Assembly: GCF_000744285.1 (NCBI RefSeq)
Contig: NZ_JQLQ01000002.1
Coordinates: 930,001 to 994,000 of the forward strand
DNA from: Carnobacterium pleistocenium FTR1
Lineage (GTDB): Bacteria > Bacillota > Bacilli > Lactobacillales > Carnobacteriaceae
Reading direction: 5' to 3'
DNA: 64,000 nt
Made by a program: the position numbers and the translations under genes. This document shows, in pieces, positions 7,597-15,739 of this stretch. Under the pieces are notes generated by a model. The model did no database searches. It saw only the letters and a program-made list of their open reading frames with translations, and had not been told where the DNA came from. The stretch's first letter is position 1, and every line of letters starts with the position of its first letter.

Positions 7597-8442
7597 ATGT
7601 CAGGATGGGCAATAGTTGGTGTAGTCGTAGCAATTGTATGTGTCATTATTCTTTATTTATATTTACAAAACACCCAACTAGAACGAACACAAATTGAACT
7701 AAAAATCCCATTTACAGGGAAAACGTTAAGTGGAACAAAAATCGTTCATTTAAGTGATTTTCATTTGCCGCGACAAGGTGTGTCGGTAAAAAAATTGATT
7801 GAAAAAGTAGCGCAAGAAAAACCGGATATGATTGCATTGACTGGTGATTTGATCGATGTACGAGATGATTTTCCACAAGAGGCATTAGCAGACTTGTGCC
7901 GTTCGCTAGTTGAGATTGCTCCAACATTTGCAGTGACAGGAAATCATGATTTGAATTCGGGCCATTTAAAAAAATGGGAAGCAACATTAACTTCTGCCGG
8001 TGTAAGAGTGTTGAACGATGAAGCAGAGTGGTTGCCTATTGGTGAAGATGGGATCGTTGTAATGGGGTTGTCAGAAAAAGAAGATTTTAGTTTAACACCA
8101 AAGCCTATTTTAAGAGGCGTAATGATAGAAGAATCGTTGCGCACAAAACCGCGTATTTTATTGGCACACCGTCCAGAGTTATTTGAAGAATACCTGATGG
8201 ATTTAACGCACGTACCTGCGTTGACGCTTAGTGGGCATGCTCACGGCGGACAAGTGAGATTGCCGTTCTTAGGCGGCTTGTTTTCACCAGGTCAAGGAAA
8301 GTTCCCGTCGTTCACTAGTGGAATTTATTACGACCCTGAAATGCCGGCTTACCGGATGATGGTCAGTCGAGGAATAGGAAATTCAACTTTCCCGTTTCGT
8401 GTCAATAACCGACCAGAAATGATAGTTATTATCCTGCATTAA
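7597..8442 (+). CDS. membrane-associated metallophosphoesterase (YkuE-like)
   Basis: This 281-residue calcineurin-like phosphoesterase has an N-terminal membrane helix (residues 4-24) and the ordered metal-binding motifs HLSDFHLPR, LTGDLID, VTGNHD, HRPE and SGHAHGGQ. Members such as YkuE are bimetal hydrolases at the membrane face; substrates differ within the family and cannot be told here. It is a single gene, with a strong AAGGAGGAA site before ATG 7597 and a terminator at 8462. Length and motif spacing are normal for the family. Confidence 0.88.
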   Translation: MSGWAIVGVVVAIVCVIILYLYLQNTQLERTQIELKIPFTGKTLSGTKIVHLSDFHLPRQGVSVKKLIEKVAQEKPDMIALTGDLIDVRDDFPQEALADLCRSLVEIAPTFAVTGNHDLNSGHLKKWEATLTSAGVRVLNDEAEWLPIGEDGIVVMGLSEKEDFSLTPKPILRGVMIEESLRTKPRILLAHRPELFEEYLMDLTHVPALTLSGHAHGGQVRLPFLGGLFSPGQGKFPSFTSGIYYDPEMPAYRMMVSRGIGNSTFPFRVNNRPEMIVIILH

Positions 8443-8461
8443 GAAATTAAAATTAGAAAAC

Positions 8462-8514
8462 AAAAAAAGTGATTGCAGCCAAAATGAGCATTTTGGAGGC
8501 GGTCACTTTTTTTT
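8462..8514 (+). terminator. Rho-independent terminator
   Basis: AAAAAAGTGA and TCACTTTTTT enclose an inner stem CCAAAATG/CATTTTGG, followed by T8. Confidence 0.85.
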
Positions 8515-8592
8515 GTTTTGCAAGTGTTTTCTTTTGAAGTTTGAGACACTCTTGTTTAAACTAAAGGTAACAAAGTTTAGGAGGGGATATCG

Positions 8593-9483
8593 ATGGTAGA
8601 AAGCTTATTAGACAGAATGGCATTGAACAACGGGTACACGATTCCAGGGATTGGTTTAGGAACAAGTGGAATGACCGGTAAAGAAGCTGAAGATGCTGTT
8701 TTTTCAGCAATTATGAAAGGTTACCGATTAATTGATACAGCTTCACAGTATGGCAATGAAGCAGATATTGGGCACGGGATCAATCGTGCGGTCAGTTCAG
8801 GTGTTTCTCGTGATGAAATTTTTCTGGTCACTAAAGTCTGGAAAACAGAGGCTGGGTTTGATAATGCGATCCAAGCTTTTGAAGCCAGTTTAAATCGATT
8901 GAATCAACCCTATGTAGATTTGTTGCTGATCCATTGGCCTGATAAAGATGGCGCAGTGAACTTAGACACGTGGAGAGCATTAGAAGATATTTACGAATCT
9001 GGCAGAGCTAGATCGATTGGAGTAGCTAATTTTAGCAAAGGTGACTTAGCTGAATTATTGAAGGAAGCAAAAGTACGGCCAGCAATCAATCAATTTGAAA
9101 TTTATCCAGGAAATCCAAATGAAGACTTAAACGACTTTTGTGATTCTGAGAATATTGTTAGTATGGCTTATAGTCCATTGAAAAGAGGAAATATCAGTAA
9201 AGAGCGCCACTTGACAACGATTGGTGAAAAATACGGCAAGACACCTTCACAGGTAGCTTTACGTTGGGATATCCAACGAGATGTCATTCCGATTCCAAAA
9301 TCCAGCAATAAAGACCGCATTCAAGAAAATGCTGAGGTCTTTGATTTTAAATTGTCAGATGAAGACATGAACACGATCAATAACTTAGATAAACAAAATA
9401 GAGACCGAAATCCTAATAGTTTGATTCGTTCTGAAGTTATGAGAGCGCGTAACCATCGGGAAAAGAAGCAAGGACGTAAGTAA
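8593..9483 (+). CDS. aldo/keto reductase
   Basis: A 296-residue NADPH-dependent reductase of the AKR family. The catalytic tetrad is visible as Asp48 and Tyr53 in RLIDTASQYGNE, Lys81 in LVTKVWK and His114 in LLIHWP. The NADP-binding IPIPKSS motif lies in the C-terminal part (GIGVANF near residue 145). Such enzymes reduce aldehydes and ketones in the cytoplasm; the natural substrate is unknown, and bacterial members of this type are often called 2,5-diketo-gluconate reductase-like. AGGAGGGG lies 6 nt before the ATG. It stands alone between terminators at 8462 and 9570. Confidence 0.92.
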   Translation: MVESLLDRMALNNGYTIPGIGLGTSGMTGKEAEDAVFSAIMKGYRLIDTASQYGNEADIGHGINRAVSSGVSRDEIFLVTKVWKTEAGFDNAIQAFEASLNRLNQPYVDLLLIHWPDKDGAVNLDTWRALEDIYESGRARSIGVANFSKGDLAELLKEAKVRPAINQFEIYPGNPNEDLNDFCDSENIVSMAYSPLKRGNISKERHLTTIGEKYGKTPSQVALRWDIQRDVIPIPKSSNKDRIQENAEVFDFKLSDEDMNTINNLDKQNRDRNPNSLIRSEVMRARNHREKKQGRK

Positions 9484-9569
9484 TCTTTAGTATAAGTGTA
9501 CGGATCCTGTAAAGAAGTAAATCAGATTAGGAGTAAGCTGATTTTCAACACAAACAGCTCGCTCAATGG

Positions 9570-9620
9570 CCAATGGATAAAGTGTTTTTCTTAAACGCAA
9601 ATTATTCATTGGTTTTTTTT
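9570..9620 (+). terminator. Rho-independent terminator after aldo/keto reductase
   Basis: CCAATGGATAA pairs with TTATTCATTGG across a 22-nt loop, followed by T8 at 9613-9620. Confidence 0.7.
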
Positions 9621-9739
9621 GAAGAAATAAGAAGGGACAAATGTTTAACTTCTGTTTAATAAATAGACATAATATTTAATCATAATTTGCCTATTGTAGT
9701 GCAGATATTGAAATGAAAATTTGGTTAGAAAATGATATA

Positions 9740-9986
9740 GTAAATTTACGAAACAAAGAAGGAGTGAAGCCGTGAAAAATAGGAACAAATGTTTGTCATA
9801 TATCTGTCTCTTATCTACCTACGCCTGTCCCTCTCCAAGCCCTTACACGAATCTCTTAAATTAAAAAAATACCTATACCCCAATTTACTACCTAGTACCC
9901 TTATCTTTTATTTTATTCCTCCTGAAACAATCTCGTATACCCACGATTTGTCTGGCAAGCTAATCTTTACGGATTGTTTTTTTTAA
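9740..9986 (+). ncRNA. possible G-depleted, C-rich small RNA
   Basis: The plus strand from about 9790 to 9930 contains very few G and many C, with CCCTCTCC, ACCCC and TTCCTCCTG, the last of which complements a ribosome binding site. It ends with AAACAATC...GATTGTTT closing a multibranched fold before T8 at 9971-9978. This resembles C-rich regulatory RNAs of Gram-positives that base-pair with mRNA leaders. No convincing promoter -35 box was found, so the 5' end is uncertain. Other contents of this 695-bp gap are listed separately. Confidence 0.35.
9772..9864 (+). CDS. possible 30-residue peptide
   Basis: AAGGAGTGAAG lies just before GTG 9772, opening a 30-codon frame that ends at TAA 9862-9864 (product begins MKNRNKCLSYICLL if GTG is read as Met). 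It has three Cys and a hydrophobic patch. The spacing of the ribosome binding site is good, but base composition is unlike coding sequence of this genome. It could be a leader peptide inside the proposed small RNA. Confidence 0.25.
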   Translation: MKNRNKCLSYICLLSTYACPSPSPYTNLLN

Positions 9987-10076
9987 GGTAGTGATTCATA
10001 GAATATAGTTTTACCTATCTCCTATCTACTCACAATACCCCCTGCCAAGTTGTGGTAGAGTGTGAACCCCGCAAGA

Positions 10077-10135
10077 AAATCGTGATTTTCAATCCTCGAA
10101 AGAATCGTCTAGCGATAATAGACGATTCTTTGTTT
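10077..10135 (+). terminator. tandem hairpins before the Mga-like regulator gene
   Basis: GAAAATCGTGATTTTC forms a first hairpin. AGAATCGTCTA at 10101-10111 and its perfect complement TAGACGATTCT at 10119-10129 form a second, followed by TTGTTT. It looks like a terminator in the 5' leader, 40 nt before the ribosome binding site of the next gene. Confidence 0.6.
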
Positions 10136-10178
10136 CGGTCGAATCAGTGAAAATAAAAATCTAGGAGGGAGCATAACC

Positions 10179-11672
10179 ATGAGATTTTTAATGGATTCAA
10201 GTTCATTAAGGCGATTAGAACTGATGGAATTGTTGAACAGCAGTGGCAACTGGTGGACAGTTGAAGAAATTGCTCTGCGGCTAAATTGCTCTGTTCGCAG
10301 TGTTAAAGCAGATATTTACTATTACAATAATTTCTCTAGTAATTCCATTAAACTGATTACCTCAAATCACTATGGAGTAAAACTGATTTTGCCAGCTTCT
10401 TTTCAGATGGAAAGTATTTATCAAGAAATGTTAGCAGATAATGTGAACTGCCAAATATTGGAATGTTTGTACCAAGAAAAGTTAAACTCGATAGAAGATT
10501 ACGCTGATTATTTATTTACCAGTACCTCTTCTATTATCCGCAACGTTAAACATATTAATTTATTTCTTGAAGAATATAATTTGACTGTTCAACGAAATCC
10601 TATGAGGATAGTAGGACAGGAACAACAAATTCGGTATTTTTATAGCATTTTTTTCTGGGAAAAATATGGAACTAAAATAGGCGGAACGCAGTACCTTGAA
10701 TTTGATGAAGCAAGGAGGATCATTCAAAGACTTGAAAAGAGTACTGACATAGCTTTATCGCCGATCATAGAAAATAAATTGGCTATATGTTTACTCATTT
10801 GTCTTGAAAGGATCAGCAAAGGGTACATAATGCAGGAATATACCGCTCCTATTAAATTAAACAAAGCAGCTTTAGCAATTATTGAAAGTTTCGTGGCAAA
10901 CATCCAAATGGCTATCCCAAAACAAGAAATTGAATTTATGGGCTTTTATTTAACCAATCGCTATCTAAATCCTGATTTTCAACTAAACGAAGTGACGAGA
11001 GAACAGCTAACTATTTTTCAGCATATTGATCAATTTTTAACAGGCTTTTCTAAAAAAAATTCTTTTGTATTGCCAAATAAAGAAGTTGTGAAACGGAGTA
11101 TTTTTCAGTACATCGTCTATAAAAGAGAATTTCAAGGAAATGATTTTTTTCTAGTCAACCGGACTAAGAATACATTGGTAAATATCGACAAAATTTATCA
11201 CTCATTTATAAAACTCGTTTTTGCAGAAGTAGAAAATTGGACTAATACTGGGGAAATAACCAAAACAGAGGATGAGGTCATTGAGATTTTGTATCTCCTA
11301 ATCGTTTATTGGGAGGGTTTGACGGCTCAAATCTTACAGTTGCAAGAAAAAATCAAGGTGTTGCTCATTTCTCAATTTGGAAAGGCACATGAACTTTTTC
11401 TATCCGACATTTTAAGGAGTTATTTTCCAAATGAATTAGACTGTTTTAGCCTGACGGATGAAAAATTCCAAGCTTCGGAAATAGGACTGGTGATAACGGA
11501 TACTCAAATAGAAGACCCTCGGAAAGAAACCCTTAGAAAGGTTCCGGTAATTGGCATCGAGTATGCACCAAATGAGCGAAATTGGAAAACCATCCAAAGT
11601 ATTTTAATTGATATCAAACACAGTAAAGAGGCAAGCAACAATTGGGTAAATGCGTCTTCTCCTTTTAATTAA
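10179..11672 (+). CDS. Mga/PRD-type helix-turn-helix transcriptional regulator
   Basis: This 497-residue regulator has two N-terminal helix-turn-helix units: residues 10-55 (RRLELMELLN...WWTVEEIALRLNCSVRSVK) and residues 80-130 (ILECLYQEKLNSIEDYADYL then TSSIIRNVKHINLFL). PRD-like helical domains follow, and the C-terminal end has an EIIB-like region (IKVLLISQFGKAHELFL). The plan and length match Mga/AtxA-type virulence and sugar-responsive regulators. No target operon lies adjacent, as the next gene has its own promoter. AGGAGGG is 9 nt before the ATG. Regulation by phosphotransferase-system phosphorylation is typical of the family, not shown here. Confidence 0.8.
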   Translation: MRFLMDSSSLRRLELMELLNSSGNWWTVEEIALRLNCSVRSVKADIYYYNNFSSNSIKLITSNHYGVKLILPASFQMESIYQEMLADNVNCQILECLYQEKLNSIEDYADYLFTSTSSIIRNVKHINLFLEEYNLTVQRNPMRIVGQEQQIRYFYSIFFWEKYGTKIGGTQYLEFDEARRIIQRLEKSTDIALSPIIENKLAICLLICLERISKGYIMQEYTAPIKLNKAALAIIESFVANIQMAIPKQEIEFMGFYLTNRYLNPDFQLNEVTREQLTIFQHIDQFLTGFSKKNSFVLPNKEVVKRSIFQYIVYKREFQGNDFFLVNRTKNTLVNIDKIYHSFIKLVFAEVENWTNTGEITKTEDEVIEILYLLIVYWEGLTAQILQLQEKIKVLLISQFGKAHELFLSDILRSYFPNELDCFSLTDEKFQASEIGLVITDTQIEDPRKETLRKVPVIGIEYAPNERNWKTIQSILIDIKHSKEASNNWVNASSPFN

Positions 11673-11683
11673 GTCCAAAAATA

Positions 11684-11692
11684 TGGTATGAT
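11684..11692 (+). promoter_or_regulatory. extended -10 promoter
   Basis: TGGTATGAT matches an extended -10 element; no good -35 is visible. It lies 56 nt before the start of the oxidoreductase gene. An imperfect hairpin (CACT/AGTG flanked by AACG/CGTT) lies in the leader. Confidence 0.45.
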
Positions 11693-11747
11693 AAAAGAAA
11701 AAACGCTTGCACTAAAAGTGTGAACGTTTGGCTAGGAGTGTTTGAAT

Positions 11748-12752
11748 ATGGTATTAAATTTAGGCATTATTGGAACAAATTGGATTACCAATCAATTTGT
11801 GGATGCAGCGATCGCTACGCAAGAATATCAATTAGTTGGAGTATATTCAAGATCAATCGAAAAAGCAAAAGCCTTTGGCGAACCTTATCATGCAAAGGTA
11901 TTTGAAACAAGTTTAGAAGCCTATGCAACAAATTCAGATATTGATGTCGTTTATATCGCTTCACCAAATAGCATGCATTACGAACAAGCCGTTACCTTGA
12001 TGAAAGCAGGCAAACACGTGATAGTAGAAAAACCGATTTTTTCTAATCCACGTGAATGGATTGCTGCAGCACAAGTTGCTGAAGAGAATAAGGTGTTTTT
12101 ATTTGAAGCCGCTCGTCATGTCCATGAAGAAAATTTTAAAATCGTAAAAGAAGAAGTGAAGTCAATCGAGAATCTGCAAGGGGCAGCTTTTTCTTACATG
12201 AAATATTCTTCTCGTTACGACGCCGTTTTAAAAGGAGAAGAGCCTAATATTTTTTCATTAGACTTTTCTGGAGGAGCTTTAGCAGATCTAGGTGTCTACC
12301 CATTGTATGCAGCAATTGGGTGGTTTGGCATACCTGAAACCAGCCATTACTACTGTACCAAAATCGCAACTGGCGTCGATGGCAAAGGGACGATCATCTT
12401 ACGCTACAAAGATTTTGACGTCACCATATTAACCGGTAAAATCGTTAATTCTTTCTTGCCAGCTGAAATTTACGGCCTGAATAAAACTTTGTCGCTAGAT
12501 AGCATTGAATCAATCACCACCATTGAAGTCGTTGATTGCAAAACAAAATTGAAAGAAAGCATTGCGAAAAAAACGTCCGAAAATCCAATGATGGATGAAG
12601 CGAAAGATTTTGCAGATGTGATCAACTTCCCAGAAGATATCAATAAGCAAAAAGAATACAAAGAGTGGCTGATTTTAAGCCAACAGGTAAACCAAATAAT
12701 GACTAATTTACGTAAAGATGCTGATATCGTTTTTGCGGCAGATAAACTATAA
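11748..12752 (+). CDS. Gfo/Idh/MocA family NAD(P)-dependent oxidoreductase
   Basis: The 334-residue protein has an N-terminal Rossmann fold (LGIIGTNWITNQF at residues 4-16), then VYIASPNSMHYEQA, GKHVIVEKP with the conserved catalytic-loop Lys, and a C-terminal alpha/beta domain with GGALADLGVYPLYA. The family oxidises or reduces sugars, inositols and related compounds. Substrate unknown. I start it at ATG 11748, 7 nt after TAGGAGTG; a TTG at 11742 is too close to that site. It is a monocistronic gene ending in a terminator at 12770. Confidence 0.9.
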   Translation: MVLNLGIIGTNWITNQFVDAAIATQEYQLVGVYSRSIEKAKAFGEPYHAKVFETSLEAYATNSDIDVVYIASPNSMHYEQAVTLMKAGKHVIVEKPIFSNPREWIAAAQVAEENKVFLFEAARHVHEENFKIVKEEVKSIENLQGAAFSYMKYSSRYDAVLKGEEPNIFSLDFSGGALADLGVYPLYAAIGWFGIPETSHYYCTKIATGVDGKGTIILRYKDFDVTILTGKIVNSFLPAEIYGLNKTLSLDSIESITTIEVVDCKTKLKESIAKKTSENPMMDEAKDFADVINFPEDINKQKEYKEWLILSQQVNQIMTNLRKDADIVFAADKL

Positions 12753-12769
12753 ACTAGCGACATATTAGA

Positions 12770-12799
12770 AAGCTCGAATAACGTATTCGGGCTTTTTTT
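12770..12799 (+). terminator. Rho-independent terminator
   Basis: AGCTCGAAT and ATTCGGGCT form a stem with one G-U pair over ACGT (AACGT region), followed by TTTTTTT. Confidence 0.85.
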
Positions 12800-12859
12800 A
12801 ATTTTTCAGTCAAATATGACCGTTGGGTAACGGAAAGATTAGCCGAAAGCGAATAATTT

Positions 12860-12868
12860 TGATATGAT
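12860..12868 (+). promoter_or_regulatory. extended -10 promoter for the helicase gene
   Basis: TGATATGAT matches TGnTATAAT with one change; about 40 nt upstream of the start codon. Confidence 0.45.
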
Positions 12869-12907
12869 AGAGGTTGACAGCAACACAAAAGAAACGAGGA
12901 TTAAATG

Positions 12908-14215
12908 ATGATAGAAAATAGTTTACCCGCATTTAAAGAATATTGGGAAACCTTAGCGTATAAAGAACCTTCTGCTATTCAAGAAAAAGTGTATGAACCT
13001 TTAAAAACAGGAAAAGACGTGGTGGGTATTTCACCAACTGGAACTGGTAAAACAGTAGCCTATGCACTACCAACGTTAGAACAAGTTGAACCAAAAGCCG
13101 GCCTACAAGTAGTTATTTTAACTCCTTCACAAGAATTATCGATTCAAGTGGGCGAAGTGGTCCAAGAATGGGCAAGCCAAATAGGGTTAAACTCACAAAC
13201 CATCATCGGTGGCGCAAATTTGAAACGTCAACTGGATAAATTGAAAGAAAAACCCGAGATCATTGTTGGAACTCCAGGACGCATCTTTGAAATTTCTGAA
13301 ACCAAGAAATTAAAATTACATGCTGTAAAAACGGTGATTTTGGATGAAGCCGATCAATTGTTGCAACAAGAACAATTAGCAACAGTCAGAAAATTAGTCA
13401 ATAAAATGCCTGGTCAACGCCAAATGGGCTTCTTTTCAGCTACCAGCAATGAATTGATGGAAGATTTAGCTAAATGGTTCAATGTTGAACCGCAATGGAT
13501 CGATGCTACCGAAGATGATCGCTCTAAAGGGGAAGTGTTGCATGCTTTTATTGAAACACCTACGCGTAAACGGGTAGAGACACTAAGACGCTTGACACAC
13601 ATGAAAGATTTTAGAGGCTTAGTCTTTGTAAACAACGTGGCTAATTTGACATTAGCTTTTGAAAAGTTGAATTATGAAGGCATTTCCGTAGCCGTTTTGC
13701 ATGGTGAAAAATACAAAACTGAACGCAAACAAGCGTTGCAACAGTTTCGTGATGGCAAAATCAAATTATTATTAACAACAGATGTCGGTTCTAGGGGATT
13801 AGACATCCAAGGATTGCCGTATGTGATCCAATACGATGTCCCGCTAACCAAAGAAAGCTACATTCACCGCTCAGGCCGTACTGCTCGAATGGGTAAGACC
13901 GGAACCGTTTTGACTTTAGTTAATGAACGGGAATTAAGAGAGTTCAAGAAGTTGATCTCATCGCTAGAAATCAAATTAAATCGCGTTTACTTGCACGGTG
14001 GCGAAATTGTGACAGAACTTCCTATAGCAGAAGAACAACCGGAGAGAACTGAAGCAGTAAAAGCACCTGTCAAAGTGAAAAAAACCATTAAACCAGTATC
14101 AGAAAAACCGAAAAAAGAAATCGTTGAACCAGTTGTTAAAAAGAAAAAGCACCGCAAAAAAGTTGATAAAAATAAGGGTGCCCGTAGAAAGCCGACAAAT
14201 AAAAAACTAAATTAA
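12908..14215 (+). CDS. DEAD-box RNA helicase (YfmL-like)
   Basis: This 435-residue ATP-dependent RNA helicase shows motif Q (SAIQEKVY), Walker A SPTGTGKT, TPSQEL, IVGTPGR, DEAD in VILDEADQLL, SAT in FFSATSNE, and the C-terminal motifs TTDVGSRGLDI and HRSGRTARMG. Sequence around KLKEKPEIIVGTPGR closely resembles B. subtilis YfmL, a helicase with a role in ribosome assembly and cold fitness. The last 65 residues are a Lys/Arg-rich tail, likely RNA-binding, longer than in YfmL as I recall it. GAGGA at 12896-12900 favours ATG 12908 over ATG 12905. It is a single gene followed by a terminator. Confidence 0.9.
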   Translation: MIENSLPAFKEYWETLAYKEPSAIQEKVYEPLKTGKDVVGISPTGTGKTVAYALPTLEQVEPKAGLQVVILTPSQELSIQVGEVVQEWASQIGLNSQTIIGGANLKRQLDKLKEKPEIIVGTPGRIFEISETKKLKLHAVKTVILDEADQLLQQEQLATVRKLVNKMPGQRQMGFFSATSNELMEDLAKWFNVEPQWIDATEDDRSKGEVLHAFIETPTRKRVETLRRLTHMKDFRGLVFVNNVANLTLAFEKLNYEGISVAVLHGEKYKTERKQALQQFRDGKIKLLLTTDVGSRGLDIQGLPYVIQYDVPLTKESYIHRSGRTARMGKTGTVLTLVNERELREFKKLISSLEIKLNRVYLHGGEIVTELPIAEEQPERTEAVKAPVKVKKTIKPVSEKPKKEIVEPVVKKKKHRKKVDKNKGARRKPTNKKLN

Positions 14216-14220
14216 AGCAA

Positions 14221-14265
14221 AAAAACTAGGGAGAATACACACGCGTGTTCTTTCTAGTCTTTTTT
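14221..14265 (+). terminator. Rho-independent terminator after the helicase
   Basis: ACTAGGGAGAA.ACAC and GTGT.TTTCTAGT form a stem over ACGC, followed by CTTTTTT. Confidence 0.8.
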
Positions 14266-14352
14266 ACGTTTAAATTTTTGTCCAACTTCAAGGGTTTACT
14301 TCAAACTAGCCTCACTCATTCATGAGACTTCTCTACGTGAAAGAGAGTAATG

Positions 14353-14402
14353 CAAAAAAACGCTCTGACTCTTTCTTTGATTCAAGAAAGAGTCAGGGCG
14401 TT
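14353..14402 (-). terminator. strong terminator of the lipoprotein gene
   Basis: AACGCTCTGACTCTTTCTT and AAGAAAGAGTCAGGGCGTT form a 19-bp stem with one G-U pair over TGATTC. On the minus strand it is followed by T7. It converges with the helicase terminator. Confidence 0.85.
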
Positions 14403-14417
14403 CTTGCATACGCTGCA

Positions 14418-15011
14418 TCAGAGACTATCACTTGGTATTTTCCAGCCGGCATCAAAAAATTCTTGTGAGGTAACAGGGTAAAAAACAACGGATCCGCTTG
14501 TGGATTTTAAAACAAATAAGTCGCCTTTTTTTATAAGCTCTAGTGGTAATAAATAAGTTTCATCGGTGCTTTCAAGGTTGGAATCGGGGGAGTATAGTTT
14601 TAACGTTAGTGTAGAACCTTCAATAGTATAATCAAGGATGTCGCTGCCCTCCGTCGTTGTTCCCCATTCTCCAGGAATGAAGTCGTCGTTGGTTATCGCA
14701 ACGGTATATTTGCCAATATCAGATTGGAGAGGTTCTGCTTCTTTTGAGTCAAAGGTAGCCCAGTATCCTTTGAAATCATCAAATGTGATGATTCCATCGT
14801 CTTTTATTTTAGTGTTAGTTTCAATTGGCATAGTCATCATAGCAGTTGAACTAGAAGAGGTTGAGTCCCTTTGAACAGAAATTGGGCTAGTTGGATTCGC
14901 TGCGGTGTCAAATTGGTCACAACCAGTTAGAATAAAAAGAGTTAGCAGAAAACTAAGGATAACGATCGGACGTATTGAAATAGAATAGCCGCTACCTTTG
15001 AACGCATTCAT
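14418..15011 (-). CDS. lipoprotein of unknown function
   Basis: The 197-residue product has a lipoprotein signal peptide ending in the lipobox LTGC near residue 32, preceded by an unusually long n-region. A Ser/Thr-rich linker follows, then a compact domain of about 130 residues (ITFDDFKGYWATFDS... to the end) that is probably beta-rich and resembles small secreted lipocalin-like domains only in general. It is likely bound to the outer face of the membrane. I place the start at ATG 15011 (AGGT six nt upstream); a TTG three bases before is also possible. It stands alone and ends in a strong terminator. A 12-bp palindrome TACGCTAGCGTA at 15084-15095 lies upstream. Confidence 0.75.
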   Translation of the reverse strand: MNAFKGSGYSISIRPIVILSFLLTLFILTGCDQFDTAANPTSPISVQRDSTSSSSTAMMTMPIETNTKIKDDGIITFDDFKGYWATFDSKEAEPLQSDIGKYTVAITNDDFIPGEWGTTTEGSDILDYTIEGSTLTLKLYSPDSNLESTDETYLLPLELIKKGDLFVLKSTSGSVVFYPVTSQEFFDAGWKIPSDSL

Positions 15012-15083
15012 CAAAATACCTCATTTCATTTAGTTGAATTCTCTGACACAAGTGTAACAAGATTCAAGAAAGAAATAAAGCGA

Positions 15084-15095
15084 TACGCTAGCGTA
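15084..15095. promoter_or_regulatory. 12-bp palindrome upstream of the lipoprotein gene
   Basis: TACGCTAGCGTA is fully self-complementary and lies about 75 bp before the lipoprotein start on the minus strand. It could be an operator; nothing else supports that. Confidence 0.25.
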
Positions 15096-15304
15096 CAAAA
15101 AAGACCATGTTGACCAACAATTGTGTCAAATTTTTTATATAATAGCATAATCCAAAATAAAGAAAAAGAGTTATCTTATAATTAATTTTAAACTAAGTCC
15201 AAAAAGTTGACACATGTTTCTATTTTGATGAGAATAGGTATGAGAAGGAAGAAAAAAGAGTCTTTATCTAATGTTTGATTAATAAAAAGTGAGGATGAGG
15301 GAGC

Positions 15305-15466
15305 ATGATAAAGAACGGATTATTTATGATGACTATTGGATTTGTTGGTGTCATATTAGGCCTTGCAGAATCTGAAGAATACCGTATACTCATTTTAATT
15401 ATCAGTATTTTGTTGATTATTTCAGGCTTTGTTTTATATAATAAGGGAGAAAAAAAATCTGACTGA
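15305..15466 (+). CDS. 53-residue two-helix membrane protein
   Basis: A frame from ATG 15305 to TGA 15464-15466 encodes 53 residues that form two membrane helices: residues 5-20 (GLFMMTIGFVGVILGL) and 28-46 (ILILIISILLIISGFVLY), joined by an acidic turn and ending in a charged tail GEKKSD. GAGGATGAGGGAGC precedes the start. The hairpin AACCTAT/ATAGGTT with T-rich tail at 15479-15522 may terminate it. Similar tiny membrane proteins are common in Firmicutes and have no known function. Confidence 0.6.
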   Translation: MIKNGLFMMTIGFVGVILGLAESEEYRILILIISILLIISGFVLYNKGEKKSD

Positions 15467-15478
15467 TGATCTAAATAG

Positions 15479-15522
15479 AACCTATGGAATGTACATAAAA
15501 AAGTGCTCTCTATAGGTTTTAT
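15479..15522 (+). terminator. possible terminator of the small membrane protein gene
   Basis: AACCTAT at 15479-15485 pairs with ATAGGTT at 15512-15518 across a 26-nt loop, followed by TTATTTT. Confidence 0.5.
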
Positions 15523-15544
15523 TTTGCATAGTGGTTATATAGAA

Positions 15545-15598
15545 GAATAGATTGTGGACTTGAAGGAAATTAGATTCCTTCAAGTCCACAATCTATTC
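15545..15598. repeat. perfect 24-bp inverted repeat
   Basis: The arms 15545-15568 and 15575-15598 are exact reverse complements separated by the 6-nt loop ATTAGA; the core of the left arm reads GATTGTGGACTTGAAGGAA. No T-run follows, so it is not a typical terminator. It lies just left of an IS3-family relic. Confidence 0.85.
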
Positions 15599-15739
15599 CA
15601 CTTGCAGTTCGTGCAGAAAAAAACGGCTAATTGTCAAAATTAACATTTTACACCAGGATAAATTCAAATTTTAAAAGCAGATCCCTGCAACAGAAAGGCA
15701 AAATCCACAAAGGAACACAGCACTGTTGAAAACAAGATG

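Noticed and set aside
9789-9986. 65-residue open frame
   Set aside because: Composition is unlike genes here (almost no G), and the frame runs through a terminator-like structure; AGGAA is the only support for its start.
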